A DNA stretch of 64,000 nucleotides. Origin: Paenibacillus sp. L3-i20. GTDB lineage: Bacteria > Bacillota > Bacilli > Paenibacillales > Paenibacillaceae. Shown here one piece after another: positions 18,851 through 30,807 of the stretch. The stretch is taken from positions 1,157,501 to 1,221,500 of the forward strand of contig NZ_BQME02000001.1 in NCBI RefSeq assembly GCF_022180385.2. The letters run 5' to 3'. The notes under the pieces are model-generated. The model was not told where the DNA came from. It saw only the letters and a list, made by a program, of their open reading frames with translations, and searched no databases. Position 1 is the stretch's first letter. Every line of letters starts with the position of its first letter. Both the position numbers and the translations under genes were made by a program.

Positions 18851-19036
18851 TTACCAGCTTGCTTTTTTAACGCCAGGAATCTGGCCTGCGTGTGCTAACT
18901 CGCGGAAACAAATCCGACAAACTTTAAACTTTTGCAAAACAGAGTGCGGACGGCCGCAACGCTCACAGCGCGTATAAGCGCGCACTTTGAATTTCGGTGT
19001 GCGTTGTTGCTTCACTATCATCGAAGTTTTTGCCAC
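18851..19036 (-). CDS. rpsN: 30S ribosomal protein S14, zinc type (uS14)
   Basis: 61 residues, the short S14Z form. Zinc ligands C24, C27, C40 and C43 are in place (CERC...CRIC). Being in the spc operon, it is the main constitutive copy. GGAGG precedes the ATG. Confidence 0.96.
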   Translation of the reverse strand: MAKTSMIVKQQRTPKFKVRAYTRCERCGRPHSVLQKFKVCRICFRELAHAGQIPGVKKASW

Positions 19037-19062
19037 TGGGTATTACACCTCCTACAAGTGGA

Positions 19063-19605
19063 TTACTTCGCAAACGGCATGCCCATTTGGGTAAGCAGTT
19101 CACGAGATTCTTCGTCCGTTTTTGCCGTCGTGACGATGACGATGTCCATACCGCGAACTTTATCAACTTTATCGTACTCGATCTCTGGGAAGATCAATTG
19201 CTCTTTCAGTCCGAGCGTATAGTTTCCGCGACCGTCGAATGCTTTTGTCGATACACCGCGGAAGTCACGTACACGTGGAAGCGAGATGTTGAACAATTTG
19301 TCAAGGAAGTGATACATACGCTCACCGCGTAGTGTAACCTTAACCCCGATCGGCATGTCCTCACGAAGCTTAAATCCAGCGATGGACTTCTTAGCACGAG
19401 TAACAACTGGCTTTTGACCAGAAATAATGCGAAGTTCTTCAACCGCTACATCAAGAATTTTGGAGTTGGAAACTGCTTCGCCAACACCCATGTTGATAAC
19501 AACCTTCTCAATTTTCGGCACTTGCATTACTGAAGTATAGTTAAACTTCTGCATGAGAGCAGGAGTGATTTCGTTAAGAAATCTACCTTTCAATCTTGCT
19601 GTCAT
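19063..19605 (-). CDS. rplE: 50S ribosomal protein L5 (uL5)
   Basis: 180 residues; contains [16 protein letters not shown] and [17 protein letters not shown]5 binds 5S rRNA and forms the bridge to S13. It is separated from rplX by about 30 bases, with GGAGG before the ATG. Confidence 0.97.
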   Translation of the reverse strand: MTARLKGRFLNEITPALMQKFNYTSVMQVPKIEKVVINMGVGEAVSNSKILDVAVEELRIISGQKPVVTRAKKSIAGFKLREDMPIGVKVTLRGERMYHFLDKLFNISLPRVRDFRGVSTKAFDGRGNYTLGLKEQLIFPEIEYDKVDKVRGMDIVIVTTAKTDEESRELLTQMGMPFAK

Positions 19606-19636
19606 TGATCATGGACCTCCTTTCCTACCATAACGA

Positions 19637-19990
19637 TTAGTCAATCACTTCTCCGGAACGTTTTGCGATCCGAACTTTTTTGCCGTTTTCCAACGTTTTG
19701 TACCCAATGCGAGTTACTTTTCCGCTCTTCGGATCAGCATGCATTACATTTGATACATGAATTGGAGCTTCCTGCTCGATGATTCCGCCTTGTGGGTTAG
19801 CTTGGGAAGGACGCGTATGCTTCTTCACCATGTTTACACCTTCTACAAGAACGCGATTCTCACGCGGGAATGCAGTGATGATGCGGCCCTTCTTACCTTT
19901 GTCTTTACCGGTAATTACGATAACCGTATCGTCTTTTTTAACATGTAGCTTGTTGTTATGGGATTCCAATACTTTTTTAAGCCTTGGCAT
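19637..19990 (-). CDS. rplX: 50S ribosomal protein L24 (uL24)
   Basis: 117 residues with the KOW motif in [13 protein letters not shown] and [13 protein letters not shown]. It initiates 50S assembly. The N-terminus [14 protein letters not shown] is about 14 residues longer than in B. subtilis L24; the ATG with GGAGG upstream supports the long start, so the extension appears genuine. Confidence 0.96.
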   Translation of the reverse strand: MPRLKKVLESHNNKLHVKKDDTVIVITGKDKGKKGRIITAFPRENRVLVEGVNMVKKHTRPSQANPQGGIIEQEAPIHVSNVMHADPKSGKVTRIGYKTLENGKKVRIAKRSGEVID

Positions 19991-20041
19991 TTGTTACACC
20001 TCCTGCTCGCTTAAGCTTTCAGGCTTTATCTTGTTAGTTAA

Positions 20042-20410
20042 TTAGATTACTTCTGGTGCTAGGGATACGATTTTCATGAAATCTTTATCACGAAGCTCAC
20101 GAGCAACTGGTCCAAAGATACGTGTGCCGCGCGGGCTCTTATCTTCTTTAACAATTACAGCTGCATTTTCATCAAATGCGATGTAAGAACCGTCTTTACG
20201 ACGAACCGAACGTTTAGTACGAACGATAACCGCTTTAACAACGTCACCCTTTTTGACAACGCCGCCTGGTGTTGCTTGTTTGACTGAACAAACGATTAGA
20301 TCGCCGATATGACCTACGCGGCGTCCTGTGCCACCTAGTACACGGATACACATTAGTTCCTTAGCACCAGAGTTATCAGCAGTTTTCAATCGCGAAAATG
20401 GTTGAATCAT
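20042..20410 (-). CDS. rplN: 50S ribosomal protein L14 (uL14)
   Basis: 122 residues beginning [18 protein letters not shown], with [19 protein letters not shown] at the end. L14 contributes to intersubunit bridges and the RsfS binding site. AAAGGAGG precedes the ATG. Confidence 0.97.
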   Translation of the reverse strand: MIQPFSRLKTADNSGAKELMCIRVLGGTGRRVGHIGDLIVCSVKQATPGGVVKKGDVVKAVIVRTKRSVRRKDGSYIAFDENAAVIVKEDKSPRGTRIFGPVARELRDKDFMKIVSLAPEVI

Positions 20411-20455
20411 TTCAACGTCCTCCTTTCGGAAAAACTAGGGTATCAATAACGCTCT

Positions 20456-20719
20456 TTAAAGAACAACAGCAACTTCAACAATCTCGATCAGTCTGAAACG
20501 TTTGTCTTTGGACAATGGACGAGTTTCCATAACTTTCACGATGTCGCCAATTTTCGCTTCGTTGTTTTCATCGTGCGCTTTATATTTCTTCGTATATTTA
20601 ATGCGTTTATGGTACAAATCATGTTTTTTGTAGGTTTCTACAGCCACCACGATTGTTTTGTCCATTTTGTCGCTTACGACTTTGCCGATTTGAACTTTGC
20701 GGGCATTGCGTTCGCTCAT
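20456..20719 (-). CDS. rpsQ: 30S ribosomal protein S17 (uS17)
   Basis: 87 residues with the OB fold [17 protein letters not shown]. An in-frame ATG lies seven codons upstream, but MSERNARK at 20719 has a very strong SD (GAGGAGG) and gives the Bacillus length. It lies between rpmC and rplN. Confidence 0.96.
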   Translation of the reverse strand: MSERNARKVQIGKVVSDKMDKTIVVAVETYKKHDLYHKRIKYTKKYKAHDENNEAKIGDIVKVMETRPLSKDKRFRLIEIVEVAVVL

Positions 20720-20772
20720 GTTCTTCCTCCTCTCCTTCATCCGTGATCATACTTTTTCAGTAAGGGAATTAA

Positions 20773-20973
20773 TTAGCTGCTGATACCGAGTTCTCTTTCA
20801 CGCAAAACGGTTTTAGCGCGAGCTATTTCCTTACGTACGTCACGAATCCGAGTCGGGTTGTCTAATTGACCAGTAGCCAATTGGAAACGAAGGTTGAACA
20901 GCTCTTCTTTGAAACCAGCGATCTGTTGTTCTAACTCAGCAGAGGTTTGGTTACGAAATTCACTAGCCTTCAT
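20773..20973 (-). CDS. rpmC: 50S ribosomal protein L29 (uL29)
   Basis: 66 residues: [18 protein letters not shown] with [17 protein letters not shown]29 is a two-helix protein at the tunnel exit, near trigger factor and SRP contacts. The ATG at 20973 lies within the last codons of rplP (11-base overlap); two in-frame GTG codons upstream are possible but give a non-family extension. Confidence 0.95.
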   Translation of the reverse strand: MKASEFRNQTSAELEQQIAGFKEELFNLRFQLATGQLDNPTRIRDVRKEIARAKTVLRERELGISS

Positions 20974-21397
20974 TTGCTTCACCACCCACTTCTTCGCGTT
21001 TCACGAACTTCGTTTTAATAGGCAGTTTGTGTGCTGCAAGGCGCATTGCTTCGCGAGCCACATCTTCAGGTACACCAGCAAGTTCAAACATGATCTTACC
21101 TGGTTTAACTACAGCTACCCATTTCTCAACGTTACCTTTACCGCTACCCATACGAACCTCTAGAGGCTTTTGAGTTATCGGCTTATCTGGGAAGATCTTG
21201 ATCCAGACTTTACCACCACGTTTAATGTAACGAGTCATTGCAATACGAGCCGCTTCGATTTGACGGTTCGTAATCCATGAAGGCTCAAGTGCTTGTAGGC
21301 CATATTCGCCGAAAACTACTTCAGTGCCGCCTTTAGCGCGACCTTTCATATTACCCCGCATTTGCTTACGGTGTTTAACACGTTTAGGTACCAACAT
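20963..21397 (-). CDS. rplP: 50S ribosomal protein L16 (uL16)
   Basis: 144 residues starting [16 protein letters not shown]16 stabilises A-site tRNA near the peptidyl transferase centre. The frame is open further upstream across the rpsC end, but the ATG at 21397 has AAGGAGG and matches the family. It begins 3 bases after the rpsC stop. Confidence 0.96.
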   Translation of the reverse strand: MLVPKRVKHRKQMRGNMKGRAKGGTEVVFGEYGLQALEPSWITNRQIEAARIAMTRYIKRGGKVWIKIFPDKPITQKPLEVRMGSGKGNVEKWVAVVKPGKIMFELAGVPEDVAREAMRLAAHKLPIKTKFVKREEVGGEANEG

Positions 21398-21399
21398 GA

Positions 21400-22062
21400 T
21401 TAGTTGCCTCCTTCCTGGGGAGCTTTCTTCTTCGTCGGAAGGACTTCGCCACGATAGATCCATACTTTTACGCCAATGCGGCCGTAAGTTGTATGTGCCT
21501 CAGCTGTGCCGTAGTCAATATCAGCGCGCAGTGTATGAAGAGGTACTGTTCCCTCGCTGTAGCCTTCCGAACGTGCGATTTCCGCGCCACCGAGACGACC
21601 GCTAACAGCGGTTTTGATCCCTTTAGCACCAGCGCGCATCGAGCGTTGAATCGCTTGTTTCAATGCACGGCGGAAAGATACACGACGCTCTAATTGTTGT
21701 GCGATGCTTTCAGCTACCAAGATAGCGTCTAGATCGGCTTGTTTAATTTCAGAGATGTTGATGTGAACTTTTTTGCCTTTGGAAATTTTGCCGATTGCTG
21801 TACGCAAGTTTTCCACTTCAGATCCGCCTTTACCAATTACCATACCTGGTTTAGCGGTTTGAATCGTTACGTTCACGCGGTTAGCTGCGCGTTCGATTTC
21901 GATATGGGAAACTGCTGCATCTTTCAGCTTTGTCTTCAAGTACTCACGTATTTTAACGTCTTCGATTAGAAGATCACCAAAGTCTTTGCCAGCGTACCAT
22001 TTGGATTCCCAATCACGGATGATCCCGACACGAAGACCGACTGGATTTACCTTTTGACCCAC
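21400..22062 (-). CDS. rpsC: 30S ribosomal protein S3 (uS3)
   Basis: 220 residues: N-terminal region [20 protein letters not shown] domain with [12 protein letters not shown], and C-terminal domain. S3 forms part of the mRNA entry channel. AGGAGGG precedes the ATG. Confidence 0.97.
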   Translation of the reverse strand: MGQKVNPVGLRVGIIRDWESKWYAGKDFGDLLIEDVKIREYLKTKLKDAAVSHIEIERAANRVNVTIQTAKPGMVIGKGGSEVENLRTAIGKISKGKKVHINISEIKQADLDAILVAESIAQQLERRVSFRRALKQAIQRSMRAGAKGIKTAVSGRLGGAEIARSEGYSEGTVPLHTLRADIDYGTAEAHTTYGRIGVKVWIYRGEVLPTKKKAPQEGGN

Positions 22063-22075
22063 ACGTTATCCCTCC

Positions 22076-22411
22076 TTATTTCTCAGATACCACCAAGGTG
22101 ATGTGGCTGGTTCTTTTATTGATCCGGCTTGCACGTCCCATTGCACGTGGACGGAAACGTTTCATTGTTGGTCCTTGGTTCGCAAATACTTGCGAAACAA
22201 CCAATTTAGTTACGTCAAGCTGGTAGTTATGCTCAGCATTTGCAATTGCAGAGTTGAGCAGCTTCTCCAAGATTGGGGAAGCAGACTTAGGCGTATGACG
22301 CAAAATTGCAATCGCTTCGCCAACTTTCTTGCCGCGAATCAAATCCGCAACTAGCTGAGCTTTACGAGGAGCGATACGTACAAATCTTACGTGCGCTTTA
22401 GCTTCTGACAT
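22076..22411 (-). CDS. rplV: 50S ribosomal protein L22 (uL22)
   Basis: 111 residues with the core [18 protein letters not shown]. The beta-hairpin (about residues 82-98, [20 protein letters not shown]) lines the exit tunnel and is the site of macrolide-resistance changes; no insertion or deletion is evident. GAGG precedes the ATG. Confidence 0.97.
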   Translation of the reverse strand: MSEAKAHVRFVRIAPRKAQLVADLIRGKKVGEAIAILRHTPKSASPILEKLLNSAIANAEHNYQLDVTKLVVSQVFANQGPTMKRFRPRAMGRASRINKRTSHITLVVSEK

Positions 22412-22454
22412 GTGGGAACCTCCTCTCGTTCTTTAAGAAATGATAAAGGGCAAA

Positions 22455-22736
22455 TTAACGTCTGCCCGTTTTTTTGTCATCGTTAGCATGGCCTTTGTAC
22501 GTACGTGTCGGCGCAAACTCGCCGAGCTTGTGTCCAACCATATCCTCAGTCACATATACAGGCACGTGTTTACGTCCATCATAGACAGCAAACGTGTGAC
22601 CAATGAATTGTGGGAAAATGGTCGAGCGACGGGACCAAGTCTTAATTACTACTTTTTTCTCGGATTCGTTAAGAACCTCGACTTTTTTAAGCAAGTATCC
22701 GTCAATAAACGGACCTTTCTTCAAACTGCGACCCAT
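22455..22736 (-). CDS. rpsS: 30S ribosomal protein S19 (uS19)
   Basis: 93 residues beginning [13 protein letters not shown]. The frame is open 13 codons upstream, but this ATG has GGGAGG at good spacing and gives the family length. S19 binds with S13 in the 30S head. Confidence 0.96.
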   Translation of the reverse strand: MGRSLKKGPFIDGYLLKKVEVLNESEKKVVIKTWSRRSTIFPQFIGHTFAVYDGRKHVPVYVTEDMVGHKLGEFAPTRTYKGHANDDKKTGRR

Positions 22737-22803
22737 GTGTGTTCCTCCCTTCACGTAAGCGCTGGCGCGATGCATTCATCACGCGGATTGTATCAAGCAA
22801 CTA

Positions 22804-23634
22804 TTACTTCGTGCGACGACGAATAATGTATTGGCTTGATGCTTTCTTTTTCTTGCGTGTTTTGTAGCCGAGAGTCGGTTTGCCCCAAGGAGACAATGGC
22901 GACTTACGTCCGATTGGAGCACGACCTTCACCACCACCGTGTGGGTGATCGTTAGGGTTCATTACTACACCACGAACAGTTGGACGCTTACCAAGCCAAC
23001 GGTTACGGCCGGCTTTACCGATTTTCACTAGTTCGTGATCTTCGTTACCAACAGAACCGATAGTTGCGCGGCAAGTGCTTAGAATGCGGCGAACTTCACC
23101 AGAATTCAAGCGAACCGATACATAATCTGCTTCTTTACCCAACAATTGAGCTTCTGTACCAGCTGCGCGAACCAATTGGCCGCCTTTACCTGGTTTCAAC
23201 TCGATGTTGTGGATAATTGTACCGACAGGAATATTCGCAAGCGGCAACGCATTACCGATTTTGATATCTGAGCCAATACCTGAAGTGATTTTATCGCCTA
23301 CTTTAAGGCCTTTAGGAGCGATAATGTAAGCTTTCGCACCATCAACGTAATGGATCAAAGCGATGTTGGATGTACGGTTCGGATCGTATTCGATCGTCGC
23401 AACGTTACCCACAATGCCGTCTTTATTACGTTTGAAGTCAATAATACGATATTTACGTTTATGTCCACCACCGTGGTGACGAACTGTAATTTTACCTTGG
23501 TTGTTGCGGCCTGCTCTTTTGAAAAGAGGTGCTAGCAACGATTTCTCCGGTGTACTTGTCGTAATCTCCTCGAAAGTAGATACGGACATGTTACGACGTG
23601 CAGGAGATGTCGGTTTGTACTTTTTGATTGGCAC
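22804..23634 (-). CDS. rplB: 50S ribosomal protein L2 (uL2)
   Basis: 276 residues, with the conserved C-terminal [19 protein letters not shown] loop whose His is near the peptidyl transferase centre. The start is GTG (23632-23634), with AAGGAGG upstream, yielding [14 protein letters not shown]. Confidence 0.97.
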   Translation of the reverse strand: MPIKKYKPTSPARRNMSVSTFEEITTSTPEKSLLAPLFKRAGRNNQGKITVRHHGGGHKRKYRIIDFKRNKDGIVGNVATIEYDPNRTSNIALIHYVDGAKAYIIAPKGLKVGDKITSGIGSDIKIGNALPLANIPVGTIIHNIELKPGKGGQLVRAAGTEAQLLGKEADYVSVRLNSGEVRRILSTCRATIGSVGNEDHELVKIGKAGRNRWLGKRPTVRGVVMNPNDHPHGGGEGRAPIGRKSPLSPWGKPTLGYKTRKKKKASSQYIIRRRTK

Positions 23635-23651
23635 TTGTATTCCCTCCTTTT

Positions 23652-23945
23652 CTAAACAGACGTTTCAAAGAACTCAAGTTCTTTGCTGTCACCGCTCAAT
23701 TGAACGATCGCTTTTTTCCAGTCAGGTCTGTAGCCGCTATGTTTACCATAACGCTTTGGTTTACCCGCTACACGCATTGTGTTAACGCCGGTTACTTTAA
23801 CGTTAAAGATTGCTTCGATAGCTTGTTTTATTTCGGTTTTGTTCGCGCGAAGATCTACTTCAAACACATAACGTTTGACAGCCATGTAATCGCTCGTACG
23901 TTCCGTAATAACCGGGCGCTTGATAATATCGCGTGGATTTTTCAT
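23652..23945 (-). CDS. rplW: 50S ribosomal protein L23 (uL23)
   Basis: 97 residues. [13 protein letters not shown] and [14 protein letters not shown] are typical; L23 is the docking site for trigger factor and SRP at the tunnel exit. Its ATG overlaps the rplD stop by one base (TAATG), so the two are coupled. Confidence 0.97.
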   Translation of the reverse strand: MKNPRDIIKRPVITERTSDYMAVKRYVFEVDLRANKTEIKQAIEAIFNVKVTGVNTMRVAGKPKRYGKHSGYRPDWKKAIVQLSGDSKELEFFETSV

Positions 23946-24568
23946 TACGCAAGCACCTCCTGTACTTTCTCTACTGCTTCTTTAGTAATGATTAGCTTGT
24001 CATAGACAAGTACATCACGAACATTGATGCCATCAGCTGCAACGAATTTCACACCAGGAATGTTACGTGCAGACAATGCAACGTTATCCTCATAGTTTGC
24101 TGTAACTACTAGTGCTTTACGATCAGCTTTCAGGTTGTTCAAAATGCTTGCGAATTCTTTCGTCTTAGGAGCCGCGAATGTCAGTTGATCAAGAACGATG
24201 ATTTCGTTAGCGATAACTTTTGAAGACAATGCAGATTTGATTGCAAGACGACGAACTTTCTTAGGCAATTTGAAGCCGTATCCGCGTGGTGTTGGACCAA
24301 ATACAGTTCCGCCACCTACCCATTGCGGGGAGCGAATGCTACCTTGACGAGCGCGTCCAGTACCTTTTTGTTTCCAAGGTTTACGACCACCGCCACGTAC
24401 TTCGGAGCGACCTTTTGTCTTGTGCGTTCCTTGGCGTTCTGCAGCTTGCTGCAAAACTACCATGCTGTGCATAACATGAGTGTTAGGCTCAATGCCGAAT
24501 ATGTTTTCAGCTAGCTCAAGTTCGCCAACTTGCGAACCGCTCACGTTGAATACTGTTACTTTAGGCAT
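23945..24568 (-). CDS. rplD: 50S ribosomal protein L4 (uL4)
   Basis: 207 residues. The tunnel-lining extended loop (about 45-100) contains [19 protein letters not shown]. In enterobacteria L4 also represses its own operon; the equivalent in Bacillota is not established. AAGGAGG precedes the ATG. Confidence 0.97.
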   Translation of the reverse strand: MPKVTVFNVSGSQVGELELAENIFGIEPNTHVMHSMVVLQQAAERQGTHKTKGRSEVRGGGRKPWKQKGTGRARQGSIRSPQWVGGGTVFGPTPRGYGFKLPKKVRRLAIKSALSSKVIANEIIVLDQLTFAAPKTKEFASILNNLKADRKALVVTANYEDNVALSARNIPGVKFVAADGINVRDVLVYDKLIITKEAVEKVQEVLA

Positions 24569-24597
24569 TTCGTGTTCCTCCTTTCCTGTAAGAGCAA

Positions 24598-25221
24598 TTA
24601 GTTCTTAACTGTTTGTTTTACTTTAACGAATCCGTTTTTAGGACCTGGAATGGATCCTTTAACAAGAAGTACGTTACGTTCTGCATCTACACGGATAACT
24701 TCAAGTCTTTGGATCGTGATTGTTTCATGACCCATATGTCCTGGTAGGCGTTTGCCCTTCGGAACACGGTTAGCTTGAATGGAACCCATGGAACCTGGTC
24801 CACGGTGGTAACGGGAACCGTGAGACATTGGTCCAGTGCTTTGTCCCCAACGTTTGATAACGCCGGCAAAGCCTTTACCTTTGGAAATACCTGTTACGTC
24901 AACGAATTCGCCCTCTGTGAACAAATCAGCTTTAACTTGCTGGCCAACTTCATAATCACTAAGGTTAATCCCGCGAATTTCACGAACGTAGCGCTTAGGA
25001 GTCGATCCAGCTTTTTTAGCGTGGCCGATCTCAGGCTTGTTCGATCTCTTTTCTTTCTTCTCAGCGAAACCGAATTGCACAGCTTCGTAGCCGTCAGTTT
25101 CTACATCTTTCTTCTGTAGTACTACGCAAGGGCCAGCTTCGATTACCGTTACTGGAACTACGTTTCCTTCAGGAGTAAACACTTGAGTCATACCAAGTTT
25201 TTTCCCTAAGATACCTTTCAT
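24598..25221 (-). CDS. rplC: 50S ribosomal protein L3 (uL3)
   Basis: 207 residues beginning [15 protein letters not shown]; the [11 protein letters not shown] region and W-finger loop approach the peptidyl transferase centre (the linezolid/pleuromutilin resistance area), with no unusual change apparent. It lies 40 bases after rpsJ. Confidence 0.97.
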   Translation of the reverse strand: MKGILGKKLGMTQVFTPEGNVVPVTVIEAGPCVVLQKKDVETDGYEAVQFGFAEKKEKRSNKPEIGHAKKAGSTPKRYVREIRGINLSDYEVGQQVKADLFTEGEFVDVTGISKGKGFAGVIKRWGQSTGPMSHGSRYHRGPGSMGSIQANRVPKGKRLPGHMGHETITIQRLEVIRVDAERNVLLVKGSIPGPKNGFVKVKQTVKN

Positions 25222-25261
25222 GTTGACACCTCATTCCCTCTTTATGATCGTATATACGATA

Positions 25262-25700
<439 letters not shown>

Positions 25701-25706
25701 TTCAAT

Positions 25707-25735
25707 ATTATAACGAATTAGGCGGGCGAATGCAA
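25707..25735 (-). promoter_or_regulatory. Sigma-A promoter of the S10 operon
   Basis: TTGCAT (25730-25735) and TATAAT (25707-25712) with a 17-base spacer, about 135 bases before the rpsJ start. Confidence 0.85.
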
Positions 25736-26294
25736 CTATAATTTTAAGTTCTATTCATAATTTTTCTATTGGTAAAAATCACTTGCAGTTTAGCCGCATA
25801 ATGTTTAACAATCCAATGCTTCTTCTGCGATAAGTTTTCATGTTGGATGTTGTTTACGAGGTCGTTAAATCCAATAAACGAACAATTGAACTTAAATCTC
25901 GATATTATCGAGTTAGGATTATAGGTAAGTAAAGTAATGCTCTTAATTCAGAACATTTTCGGATAAATCTCTAAATTAGCTGCGCCTATACACTGAAAGT
26001 CACCTATTTTAAAATAACTCCCATGGTTAGTTCCATTTATGCGCTTAAGAGTCACTATAACTACATTGGTCATCTTGATATGATACAACTTCTAGCTTAA
26101 GTAGGTCAAAGACCAGAATGTTCTAGCTAAGCTAGTTATGTTATAAACCCGTTTGTTACTGCACTTAATACATGGACATATACAAGCTAATGCATTGTTA
26201 TGACCCGCTAATATACATATACGCATATACGCTTTTTCACAAATTCCTTTGCCCTCTTTGATCACATATTTCACAGATATTTACGTGTTTCTTC
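25736..26294. other. AT-rich noncoding spacer between ABC transporter genes and the S10 promoter
   Basis: About 560 bases without a supported gene. A 60-codon minus-strand frame at 26092-26274 has no SD and no recognisable product. A small hairpin CTCGATATTATCGAG (near 25896) is the only visible structure. Confidence 0.5.
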
Positions 26295-26329
26295 TATATA
26301 AATAGAAACAGCGACAAAGTCGCTGTTTC
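26295..26329 (-). terminator. Terminator of the ABC transporter operon
   Basis: A perfect 11-bp stem GAAACAGCGAC/GTCGCTGTTTC with a 3-base loop, followed by TATTTATAT on the minus strand, 36 bases past the ATPase stop. Confidence 0.7.
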
Positions 26330-26364
26330 AGTCATTGTATATTTGATTAATGTCATTGATCTGA

Positions 26365-27159
26365 TTATCCCAATACAACACGATCGTCTGCCATCTTTTT
26401 GCCGCTGATTTGCTCGAATTCGCCAAGTAATCGTTCTACCGTTAGATACTTCTTGCGATCCTCATTAACTTGTAGAATTATTTGACCCTTATCCATCATA
26501 ATGAGACGATTTCCTAAACGAATAGCTTGCTCCATATTGTGCGTTACCATTAATGTTGTTAACTTAAGTTCTTTAACGATGTTATCCGTAAGTGAAGTTA
26601 CTAGCTCCGCACGTGCTGGATCAAGCGCTGCAGTATGTTCGTCGAGCAAAAGAATTTGCGGGCGGGTGAAGGTTGCCATAAGCAAGCTTAGCGCTTGGCG
26701 CTCACCCCCGGACAACATACCAACTTTGGCTCCCATGCGATTTTCAAGACCAATACCAAGTCGACTAAGTTCATCGCGGAATATTTTGCGAGTACGACTC
26801 GTTACTCCAAGTGAAAACCCTCTGGTCTTACCACGTTTATAAGCAATCGCAAGATTTTCTTCGATTGTCATTCTCGGAGCAGTTCCTGCCATAGGGTCTT
26901 GGAACACTCGTCCAATCCATTGACTTCTTTTATACTCGGATATTTGGCTTACATCCTTATTATCAATATATACTTCCCCTGCATCAGGAGCCATTACTCC
27001 TGAGATAATATTCATAAGCGTTGACTTGCCTGCGCCATTGCTGCCGATAACAGTTACAAAGTCACCTTGTTTCAAGTGAAGCTTAGCGTTCATTAACGCA
27101 ATTTTTTCATCAACTGTACCTGGATTAAAAAGTTTTGATACGGCTTCAATTCTTAACAT
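26365..27159 (-). CDS. ABC transporter ATP-binding protein (amino-acid/aromatic type importer)
   Basis: 264 residues. Walker A GSNGAGKST (about 38-46), signature LSGGERQ (about 150), Walker B ILLLDEHTAALDP with the DEH variant typical of this transporter group, and an H-loop in VTHNMEQA. It couples ATP hydrolysis to import through the permease encoded just upstream. The start overlaps the permease stop (TAATG). The substrate cannot be read from sequence; relatives include systems proposed for tryptophan/tyrosine uptake. Confidence 0.88.
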   Translation of the reverse strand: MLRIEAVSKLFNPGTVDEKIALMNAKLHLKQGDFVTVIGSNGAGKSTLMNIISGVMAPDAGEVYIDNKDVSQISEYKRSQWIGRVFQDPMAGTAPRMTIEENLAIAYKRGKTRGFSLGVTSRTRKIFRDELSRLGIGLENRMGAKVGMLSGGERQALSLLMATFTRPQILLLDEHTAALDPARAELVTSLTDNIVKELKLTTLMVTHNMEQAIRLGNRLIMMDKGQIILQVNEDRKKYLTVERLLGEFEQISGKKMADDRVVLG

Positions 27160-28073
27160 TACCGTACACCTCCAGTATTTGATTTGCCCAATGAGGACAA
27201 TACTTCAGCTGTACGTTTTTTAGCAATCGACTTCTGTTTGAGTGCTCTTCGGACACTCGGTATAACAAGTGCACTGATAATAATTACTGCACTAATCAGC
27301 TTCATATCTTGCGAATCAAGCCATGGCACTCGAAGTGCAAGAGCATAAATCATTCTATAAATAATTGCTCCTATTACAACAGCAATCAATGCTCTTAGTA
27401 TCGATTTGGAACCTATGACAGCTTCGCCTATAATAACCGAAGCTAATCCAATTACAATCATTCCAATTCCCATTGCATTATTAGCAGCGTTTAAAGAATG
27501 TGCTACTAGTGCACCCGAACATGCTACTAAAGCATTCGATAATGCGACTCCCATTATAATTGTGTTATCGGTATTAGCTCCAAAACTGCGAATCATACGA
27601 CTATTGTCACCTGTTGCTCGTAGACTCAACCCTAAGTTAGTGTTAAGGAAAAGTACTAGAAGTACCAAAACAACAATAACCAGAATAGCTCCTACCAACC
27701 AAACATCAGCATCATCAAATGCATTTTCCGAACCACGAAGTGATAAAACTGGTTTACCGAGAATTCTTAAATTAATGGAGTATAGAGCAATCATCATAAT
27801 AATACCCGATAGCAGTCCGTTAATTTTACCTTTAGTATGAAGTAATCCTGTACACATACCAGCAAGTGCTCCACCAATAAAAGCATAAATAATTGCAAGC
27901 CAAGGAGGGCTTCCATTAATGGTCATAACGGTCCCAATTGCAGCACCTGTTGTAAAGCTCCCGTCTACCGTCAAATCTGGAAAATCTAAAATTCTAAAAG
28001 TTATATATACGCCTAGAGCCATAAGTGCATACAACAGGCCGCTTTCAACAGCTCCTATCATAGATGTCATCAT
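27159..28073 (-). CDS. ABC transporter permease (BPD_transp_2 family)
   Basis: 304 residues, about eight to nine membrane segments. The motif FRILDFPDLTVDGSF near the N-terminus and GLSLRATGDNSRM in the middle are typical of the permeases paired with PF04392-type binding proteins. The ATG at 28073 has GGAGG 8 bases upstream. It lies between the binding protein and the ATPase genes in one operon. Confidence 0.88.
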   Translation of the reverse strand: MMTSMIGAVESGLLYALMALGVYITFRILDFPDLTVDGSFTTGAAIGTVMTINGSPPWLAIIYAFIGGALAGMCTGLLHTKGKINGLLSGIIMMIALYSINLRILGKPVLSLRGSENAFDDADVWLVGAILVIVVLVLLVLFLNTNLGLSLRATGDNSRMIRSFGANTDNTIIMGVALSNALVACSGALVAHSLNAANNAMGIGMIVIGLASVIIGEAVIGSKSILRALIAVVIGAIIYRMIYALALRVPWLDSQDMKLISAVIIISALVIPSVRRALKQKSIAKKRTAEVLSSLGKSNTGGVR

Positions 28074-28167
28074 GATGTGCGCCTCCTTGTTTAATTACAA
28101 AAGGGTGAACCAACAGCTCGATCACCCAACGCCTATTTATAATGAAAGTTATTAACTTGATTATTGC

Positions 28168-29202
28168 TTAATCAATAATAATATTGTTCGCAGCATCTTT
28201 AACATAAGCTTTCATAGCCTCAGTTACTGTAATGCCTTGTTCATCGGCAGCCTTCAAGTTTAAAATGTAATCAAGTTTTTGTGGTACTGTTACATCCATT
28301 TCGCCTGGCTTCTTACCATTTTTCAAAATTTCAACAGCCATTTGTCCTGCTTCATAGCCATGGTCATAATATTTAAATCCAACAGTTGCAAATGCCCCTT
28401 TCTCAACTGTATCACGATCAGCAGAGAAAAATGGAATGTCATTTTCATTTGCCACATCAATAATAGCTTCCACACCAGAAACCACATTGTTATCTAATGT
28501 AATGTAAATCGCATCTACACGACCAACAAGGGACTGGGCTGCCTGTTGGATGTCTGAAACATTCGCAATAGGTGCTTTAATCAATTCAATACCATGTGGC
28601 TTGAGCGCTTCTAACGCAATTTCACTCATAACAACTGCATTGTCCTCTGACTCATCAATAACAAGTCCAATTTTTTTTACGTTAGGAAGTTCCTTAGCAA
28701 TAAAGTCCATTGTTTGAATAACGGATGCTGGGTTAGTGTCTGCAGCACCTGTAACATTACCGCCCGGTGCTTTAAGCGTTGGAACAATTCCTGCTTTAAC
28801 TGGATCAGTTATTGCAGCGAATACAACTGGTATGTCCTTTACTGATTCAACAAGAACCTGTGTGTTCGGCGTTGCGATACCTAGTGCCAAATCCGCATCA
28901 CTTGATGCGATTTTATCTGCGATCGTTTTGAAGTTATTGGCGTCACCTTGCGCATTATTGTAATCAAGCTCAATCTCTAATCCCGCATCTTTTAACGCTG
29001 CTAGAAAACCTTGTCTTGTTGCATCGAGTGATGGATGCTCTACTACCTGTGATATCGCTACCTTATACTTTTTGGTTTCAGCACCGCTGCTGCCAGTTTC
29101 TTCTTTATTACCGGATGCTGTCTTTCCACCATTTCCGCCACAAGCTGTTGTTATAACCATAAGGGAAGCTAAAGCTAAGCCAAGCCAAAATCTCTTTTTC
29201 AT
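28168..29202 (-). CDS. ABC transporter substrate-binding lipoprotein (PF04392-like)
   Basis: 344 residues with a lipoprotein signal peptide; lipobox ITTAC with Cys21, followed by a Gly/Ser-rich linker (22-45). The mature domain starts YKVAISQVVEHPSLDATRQG, typical of the ABC_sub_bind family, with later IYITLDNNVVSGVEAI. The whole cassette stands between tuf and rpsJ, where B. subtilis has only ybaC. I looked upstream for a T-box that would reveal a tryptophan link and found none. Confidence 0.88.
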   Translation of the reverse strand: MKKRFWLGLALASLMVITTACGGNGGKTASGNKEETGSSGAETKKYKVAISQVVEHPSLDATRQGFLAALKDAGLEIELDYNNAQGDANNFKTIADKIASSDADLALGIATPNTQVLVESVKDIPVVFAAITDPVKAGIVPTLKAPGGNVTGAADTNPASVIQTMDFIAKELPNVKKIGLVIDESEDNAVVMSEIALEALKPHGIELIKAPIANVSDIQQAAQSLVGRVDAIYITLDNNVVSGVEAIIDVANENDIPFFSADRDTVEKGAFATVGFKYYDHGYEAGQMAVEILKNGKKPGEMDVTVPQKLDYILNLKAADEQGITVTEAMKAYVKDAANNIIID

Positions 29203-29365
29203 TTGAGTACCCCTCTCAATTATATATGGTTAAATAAATTTGTCGCTGTACAACTACTTCGCAGTAATGCTTTATTGCTTTTTGTTGATAAAGTTAACAA
29301 GCGCACCTAGCTACGGCAAAAATAGTTCGAAAGTAAGCGAATTCATTCTATTAACTATACTAGCT

Positions 29366-29395
29366 ATCTTAATTCCAGATAAGGTATTCAGTCAA
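29366..29395 (-). promoter_or_regulatory. Candidate promoter of the ABC transporter operon
   Basis: TTGACT (29390-29395) with TTAAGA or TAAGAT (29366-29372) at 17-18 bases. The -35 is good and the -10 moderate. It lies downstream of the tuf terminator and about 165 bases before the binding-protein start. Confidence 0.5.
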
Positions 29396-29446
29396 TCCAA
29401 AGTTGACAGTAACTCATGCATTTTCGCTAATTTTAGCAAAATACAC

Positions 29447-29476
29447 AAAAAACCCTCACCGAAGTGAGGGTTTTTA
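29447..29476 (-). terminator. str operon (tuf) terminator
   Basis: CCCTCAC TTCG GTGAGGG with flanking A/T pairs, followed by TTTTTT on the minus strand. A second compact hairpin ATGCGGCT/AGCCGCAT (29483-29499) lies between it and the tuf stop. Confidence 0.9.
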
Positions 29477-29503
29477 TACACAATGCGGCTAAGCCGCATC
29501 ATA

Positions 29504-30694
<1,191 letters not shown>

Positions 30695-30807
30695 TGAACA
30701 GATGCCTCCTCAATTTAACTTAAATTTTATGTGGGGGCCATCACCGAGAGTGCAAGCATACCTGATGACGGCCAAAAACAAACTTTATTTATGCGGAGAG
30801 TATTGAA

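Noticed and set aside
26092-26274. 60-codon minus-strand frame with several cysteines (CICPCIKC)
   Set aside because: No Shine-Dalgarno, AT-rich noncoding context and no recognisable domain; treated as chance.
29203-29446. Possible T-box before the ABC transporter operon
   Set aside because: No GGAACC-type T-box sequence or antiterminator/terminator pair is present; only a plain promoter.
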